From: an uncultured Eubacteriales bacterium
GTDB taxonomy: Bacteria; Bacillota; Clostridia; Oscillospirales; Oscillospiraceae
Length of the DNA: 31,914 nt
Direction of reading: 5' to 3'
NCBI GenBank assembly: GCA_934572535.1
Contig: CAKTLJ010000019.1
Span: 1 to 31,914 of the forward strand
Below, piece by piece: positions 29,474 through 31,914 of the stretch; positions within the stretch are counted from its first letter, which is position 1; the number at the start of each line of letters is the position of its first letter. A model generated the notes under the pieces. The model saw only the letters and a list, made by a program, of their open reading frames with translations. It did no database searches and had not been told where the DNA came from. Both the position numbers and the translations under genes were made by a program.

Positions 29474-29977
29474 TTACTTCAGTACGCCATTCTGCACCAG
29501 TCCATAAATTTCTACAGGAAACTCATGCGTTCCAGCCATGCTGGCTATTACACCTGTAATAGCAGGACCACCCACAAAGTCGTATGTATCTATAATTTTA
29601 AAGTAGGCTTTATCATAGGCTGTTCTTGTCCGTTTCCAGTTGAATTTGTGAATCGCCCAGTCTACTGCGTTGGCATAATAAGCATGGGGGGACACGTCGG
29701 AAAAGGACCTCGCAGGTTTCACCTCAGGGCTTCCCTGGTACCGATAGAGGACTGTGACCGCCATCGCCCGGCTTGTGGTCAGATCAGGCGAAAGCGTCAT
29801 AGCCGATGTGCCAGTGATGAGCCCTTTCTCCTTGGCCCAGGCCATAGGGATTTTCGCCCAGTGGCCTTGCATATCTTCTGCGGGAAGTTCAACTGCCTTT
29901 GCAGGAATTGCAATCAGAAACGCCATAGCTACGCTTAATGCAAAGGTCCCTAATTTTTTCAGTTTCCATCGTGACAT
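29474..29977 (-). CDS. Small secreted SLH-domain protein
   Basis: This 167-residue exported protein has a signal peptide (basic start, hydrophobic 10-27, cleavage near A-K-A). One clear SLH repeat (about 36-82: M-Q-G-H-W-A-K then G-L-I-T-G-T and T-T-S-R-A-M-A-V-T-V-L) is followed by the start of a second (F-S-D-V-S-P-H-A-Y-Y, about 92-115) that then departs from the family. With barely two repeats its wall binding would be weak alone. The C-terminal part (about 115-167) is unlike anything I know. GGGAG lies before ATG 29977. It is the third gene of the cluster, 18 bp after the preceding gene. Confidence 0.8.
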   Translation of the reverse strand: MSRWKLKKLGTFALSVAMAFLIAIPAKAVELPAEDMQGHWAKIPMAWAKEKGLITGTSAMTLSPDLTTSRAMAVTVLYRYQGSPEVKPARSFSDVSPHAYYANAVDWAIHKFNWKRTRTAYDKAYFKIIDTYDFVGGPAITGVIASMAGTHEFPVEIYGLVQNGVLK

Positions 29978-29995
29978 ATGAGCATCTCCCTTTCC

Positions 29996-30541
29996 TCATT
30001 GGTAGAGCGTATCAACCACGTTTCGGGCTGCGACTGCGTTTTCCACCTCGACCACGCAATAGCCCGCGCCATCCGCCGAGGGGGTCAGCTGGTAGCGGGT
30101 CAGGTTCAGGCTTCCGTCTGTCTGTTCTACCAGAGCATAGGCAGCATCGCCCTGGTACAGGAAGCCAAAGGGCGCGTGGTCGCCATTTTTCAGGGCCACG
30201 GCAAGGTCCGCGTAAACGTGCGAAATGTCCGTCAGCGCGCCCCCCGCGACCTGATCCGTGTCCAGGCCGCAGACGGGGACGTAGACAAAGTCACTGAGGT
30301 CATGGCCATAGACCTCCCGCACCAGGGCGGCGACTGCGTCGCCCTTATCGCTGCCAAAGTCGCCCTTCGGGCTGACGAGGGCCGAGGCTTCGGCCGGTCC
30401 GCTCGGCGCGTCGCTTCGCAGGATGCGGCAGTTCCCCGACGCGGCGTCAGGGGGGATCACGCGGTGGGACGCCTGCGCCGTAATGCCCAGCACCAGCATC
30501 AGCGCCAGCGCGAGGGTCAGCGCGGCTGCCTTCTTCCACAT
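29996..30541 (-). CDS. Hypothetical secreted protein
   Basis: This 181-residue exported protein of no recognised family has a clear signal peptide (K-K, then an Ala/Leu core, cleavage near A-Q-A, residue 24). The mature part is acidic, with two cysteines at about 37 and 92 that could pair and a third near residue 162. ATG 30541 was chosen for the GGAGGT six bases upstream and the signal peptide it produces; the open frame continues to 30697 through the neighbouring gene. It is the second gene of the cluster, 64 bp after the membrane protein gene. Confidence 0.75.
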   Translation of the reverse strand: MWKKAAALTLALALMLVLGITAQASHRVIPPDAASGNCRILRSDAPSGPAEASALVSPKGDFGSDKGDAVAALVREVYGHDLSDFVYVPVCGLDTDQVAGGALTDISHVYADLAVALKNGDHAPFGFLYQGDAAYALVEQTDGSLNLTRYQLTPSADGAGYCVVEVENAVAARNVVDTLYQ

Positions 30542-30605
30542 AAAAACACCTCCAGGTTTTGTTTCTGCGCATGAGGCAAGCAGCGGGGTGCCCAGGTCGC
30601 TCCGC

Positions 30606-31028
30606 TCAGTCCTCCAGGCCATCATACTCGATGACTTTTTTCTTCTGATAGAATCGGTACAGCAGTATAAACACACAGAAATAGCCCAGGAAGGCAAAGA
30701 TCTCGCCCCAACTTCTTGCCCCTATGCCCGGACTGGCCATTCCCGACAGCATCAGAGCGGAATACCCCGTCTGCACGCAGAGGACCACCAGGGCATTCAG
30801 CGCTTCCCCTTGAAAGCCACCCCGACCAAACGGCATATCCTTCGCCATGAAGAATAGCGCCACGCACATCAGCAGCAGAACGCCGCTGAGGACAACAGGG
30901 ACGAGCAGGAAGCGACTCAGCTGATCCGAGTCGAGGTTTGCGGTCACCGCCAAAAGCGAGGCCACGCCCAATGCGCTCAGGCCAGCCATGCCCCAAAGCA
31001 GATACTGCATTTTCTTGATCTGTTTCAT
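30606..31028 (-). CDS. Hypothetical four-helix membrane protein
   Basis: This 140-residue integral membrane protein has four hydrophobic stretches (about 9-28, 40-61, 76-98 and 108-125) and a charged cytoplasmic tail (Y-Q-K-K-K-V-I-E-Y-D). No family is recognised. GGAGGG precedes ATG 31028. It is the first gene of the cluster, behind a promoter at 31190-31218 with a leader of about 150 bases that contains a 17-bp palindrome and a tandem 10-bp repeat. The two following genes encode exported proteins, so the cluster probably serves the envelope. Confidence 0.75.
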   Translation of the reverse strand: MKQIKKMQYLLWGMAGLSALGVASLLAVTANLDSDQLSRFLLVPVVLSGVLLLMCVALFFMAKDMPFGRGGFQGEALNALVVLCVQTGYSALMLSGMASPGIGARSWGEIFAFLGYFCVFILLYRFYQKKKVIEYDGLED

Positions 31029-31049
31029 TTTGAGCCCTCCATTCTTCGC

Positions 31050-31066
31050 GGGTATGATTCATACCC
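31050..31066. promoter_or_regulatory. 17-bp perfect palindrome before the cluster's first RBS
   Basis: GGGTATGA, one base, TCATACCC. It lies about 10 bp upstream of the ribosome binding site of the gene starting at 31028. On DNA it is a typical operator form; on RNA it makes a strong hairpin close to the RBS. Confidence 0.5.
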
Positions 31067-31085
31067 TCATGTTTTTGTTTCTATG

Positions 31086-31105
31086 AATAAGAACGAATGA
31101 GAACG
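31086..31105. repeat. Tandem 10-bp direct repeat in the cluster leader
   Basis: AATAAGAACG (31086-31095) and AATGAGAACG (31096-31105) match at 9 of 10 positions and are one DNA turn apart, as binding sites for head-to-tail regulators often are. It lies 20 bp from the 17-bp palindrome. Confidence 0.4.
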
Positions 31106-31189
31106 CCATTTTGTGACAGGTTTTTGAAAAATTTTAGCGATTTGTCGCTTTGCACAAAATGGGGTGCATTTTATCCTGCCCTTTCTTCC

Positions 31190-31218
31190 ATTATAGCAGA
31201 AGGCCGCAAGCAAGGCAA
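31190..31218 (-). promoter_or_regulatory. Sigma-A promoter of the small envelope-protein cluster
   Basis: On the minus strand TTGCCT (31218-31213) and a perfect TATAAT (31195-31190), 17 bp apart. The start would be near 31183, giving a leader of about 155 bases. Confidence 0.7.
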
Positions 31219-31230
31219 GCAAAACGGGGG

Positions 31231-31270
31231 AAGAAGAAATCCGGACGCTTCAAAGCGTCCGGATTTCCTT
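31231..31270 (-). terminator. Terminator after the 29-residue peptide gene
   Basis: Perfect 15-bp arms (31236-31250, 31253-31267), with the real loop about six bases, followed by TTCTTCC on the minus strand and CTTTC on the plus strand. It begins 10 bp past the peptide's stop codon. Confidence 0.78.
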
Positions 31271-31276
31271 TCTCGG

Positions 31277-31366
31277 TCAAACGGCGCCTTGCTTCTTTCG
31301 GATAGCTACACCGCAGAGGATCACCAACAGGGTGAAGACGGCAGACACAAACGCCAGTAGGTACAT
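31277..31366 (-). CDS. 29-residue single-span membrane peptide
   Basis: This tiny gene reads M-Y-L-L-A-F-V-S-A-V-F-T-L-L, continues hydrophobic to about residue 22, and ends in a basic tail R-K-K-Q-G-A-V. AAGGA lies five bases before ATG 31366, the stop at 31277 is directly followed by a terminator, and the peptide has the membrane-span-plus-basic-tail form of small holin-like or type I toxin peptides and of small membrane regulators. It lies 51 bp after the decayed SLH gene and may have been co-transcribed with it. No antisense RNA promoter was established, so the toxin idea is only one option. Confidence 0.55.
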   Translation of the reverse strand: MYLLAFVSAVFTLLVILCGVAIRKKQGAV

Positions 31367-31417
31367 TGGGTCCTTATAGTCTGAAATCTTTTCAAAATTT
31401 ATTGGTTTCCGAGCTTA

Positions 31418-31730
31418 TTACGCAGCCGGGGGCGCGTCCACGCCGAACTTATCCCGGATAAGGGTGAGCTTGGTCTGGGTGCCGCCAACGAGCTTTTCCT
31501 TGCGGGAGACCTTGGTGGCGGTCTGGCCGTTGATGGTGACGGTCTCGGTGACGTACTCCACCATGGTAGCGTTCAGAGCGATCCAGATTATCTGCGCGGC
31601 CTGGGTGTCCGTGACCGCGCCGCTGGGGTCAAACCGGTCGGCGCTGACACCGGAGACGATGCCCTGGACGCGGCAGGTCTCCACGGCCTTGGCGTTCCAA
31701 ATGGACGCTTGGTCAGAAACGCTTTTTCAT
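31418..31730 (-). pseudogene. Remnant of an SLH-domain protein gene
   Basis: A start-like region (AGAGGA, then ATG 31730 coding M-K-K-R-F) hits a stop after five codons (31715-31713). In the next frame an SLH repeat begins at once: V-S-D-Q-A-S-I-W-N-A-K-A-V-E then G-I-V-S-G and D-T-Q-A-A-Q-I-I-W-I-A-L, followed by a beta-rich tail ending G-V-D-A-P-P-A-A at 31418. The signal peptide core and the earlier repeats are missing. The simplest reading is a gene that lost its middle by deletion, leaving the two ends out of frame. A GTG at 31684 could start an 88-residue product but has no RBS. Confidence 0.6.
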
Positions 31731-31776
31731 GAGCGTTCCTCTTTTTTATTAGACGTAAATGTTTCTTTCTACCGCC

Positions 31777-31796
31777 GTTTTGTTGGCCAACAGAAC
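31777..31796. promoter_or_regulatory. 20-bp near-perfect palindrome
   Basis: GTTTTGTTGG is followed directly by CCAACAGAAC, complementary at 9 of 10 positions with no spacer. It lies 47 bp upstream of the decayed SLH start and 36 bp past the end of the preceding minus-strand gene. It could be an operator or a small terminator stem. Confidence 0.35.
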
Positions 31797-31839
31797 AGCG
31801 AACGCGGGAGATGAATCGGGACTACTGGGCTGGTATGGG

Positions 31840-31914
31840 TCAAATAAAATCTTCGGGCAGGTCCAGCCGGTCCAGCACAAAGACGCGGATGCCTTCCGGG
31901 TCGGTGAGTCTCCC
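31840..31914 (-). CDS. C-terminal end of an unidentified gene (partial)
   Basis: The last 24 codons of a minus-strand gene that enters from the right edge, reading G-R-L-T-D-P-E-G-I-R-V-F-V-L-D and ending L-P-E-D-F-I before TGA at 31842-31840. High GC at third positions fits real coding sequence. This is too little to name a family. Confidence 0.5.
   Translation of the reverse strand, partial: GRLTDPEGIRVFVLDRLDLPEDFI

Noticed and set aside
31097..31360. An 87-codon plus-strand open frame in the leader region
   Set aside because: It runs antisense through the cluster promoter, a terminator stem and the small peptide gene; no RBS.

Overview
The window is a GC-rich, densely coded stretch of a spore-forming Clostridia genome, most like a member of the Oscillospirales (the Flavonifractor / Intestinimonas / Lawsonibacter / Dysosmobacter type). 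The pointers are a gerA-type germinant receptor operon with a near-perfect sigma-G promoter, S-layer-homology (SLH) proteins, a prs-pth-mfd housekeeping block, AGGAGG-type ribosome binding sites on almost every gene and consensus sigma-A promoters. The genus is inferred from gene style, not from a marker gene. No rRNA, tRNA, CRISPR, phage or insertion sequence was seen.

Layout. 90-3725 (minus): tricistronic germinant receptor operon in the order A-C-B. 3943-4959 (plus): secreted SLH protein, divergent from it. 5081-6600 (plus): ECF sigma factor and a translationally coupled DUF4179 anti-sigma-like membrane protein behind a probable self-recognised promoter. 6659-9307 (minus): P-type Ca2+ ATPase. 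9473-10759 (minus): PrsA-like foldase lipoprotein. 11064-16125 (plus): prs, pth, mfd. 16328-17590 (plus): acetyl-CoA acetyltransferase with its own promoter and terminator. 17887-20658 (plus): serC-serA-gamma-carbonic-anhydrase-like operon. 20736-21383 (plus): C39/papain-like cysteine peptidase homologue. 21690-23004 (plus): an AT-rich insert with a matrixin/snapalysin-like metalloprotease and a membrane-anchored partner. 23130-24581 (minus): S4-domain YlmH-like protein, DUF896 protein, tautomerase. 24742-25638 (plus): YegS/BmrU-type lipid kinase, sharing a bidirectional promoter with ylmH. 25720-27576 (plus): four tandem universal-stress-protein paralogues. 27619-28818 (minus): HgdB/COG3581-type dehydratase-like iron-sulfur protein. 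28938-31028 (minus): a four-gene cluster of small envelope proteins. 31277-31730 (minus): a 29-residue membrane peptide gene and a decayed SLH gene. 31840-31914: C-terminus of a further minus-strand gene.

How the genes work together. Much of the window concerns the cell envelope or secretion: germination receptor, SLH proteins, ECF sigma/anti-sigma, Ca2+ pump, PrsA foldase, secreted metalloprotease, small envelope cluster. The rest is core metabolism (PRPP, translation rescue, transcription-coupled repair, thiolase, serine synthesis).

The most promising undescribed element is the two-gene unit at 21690-23004. A secreted metzincin is followed 10 bp later by a membrane-anchored protein whose extracytoplasmic part resembles, by pattern only, the netrin/TIMP-type OB fold that inhibits matrix metalloproteases in animals. 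Second are the four tandem Usp paralogues, which have lost the usual nucleotide-binding glycines and share a fixed C-terminal motif. Third is the overlapping bidirectional promoter at 24621-24672.
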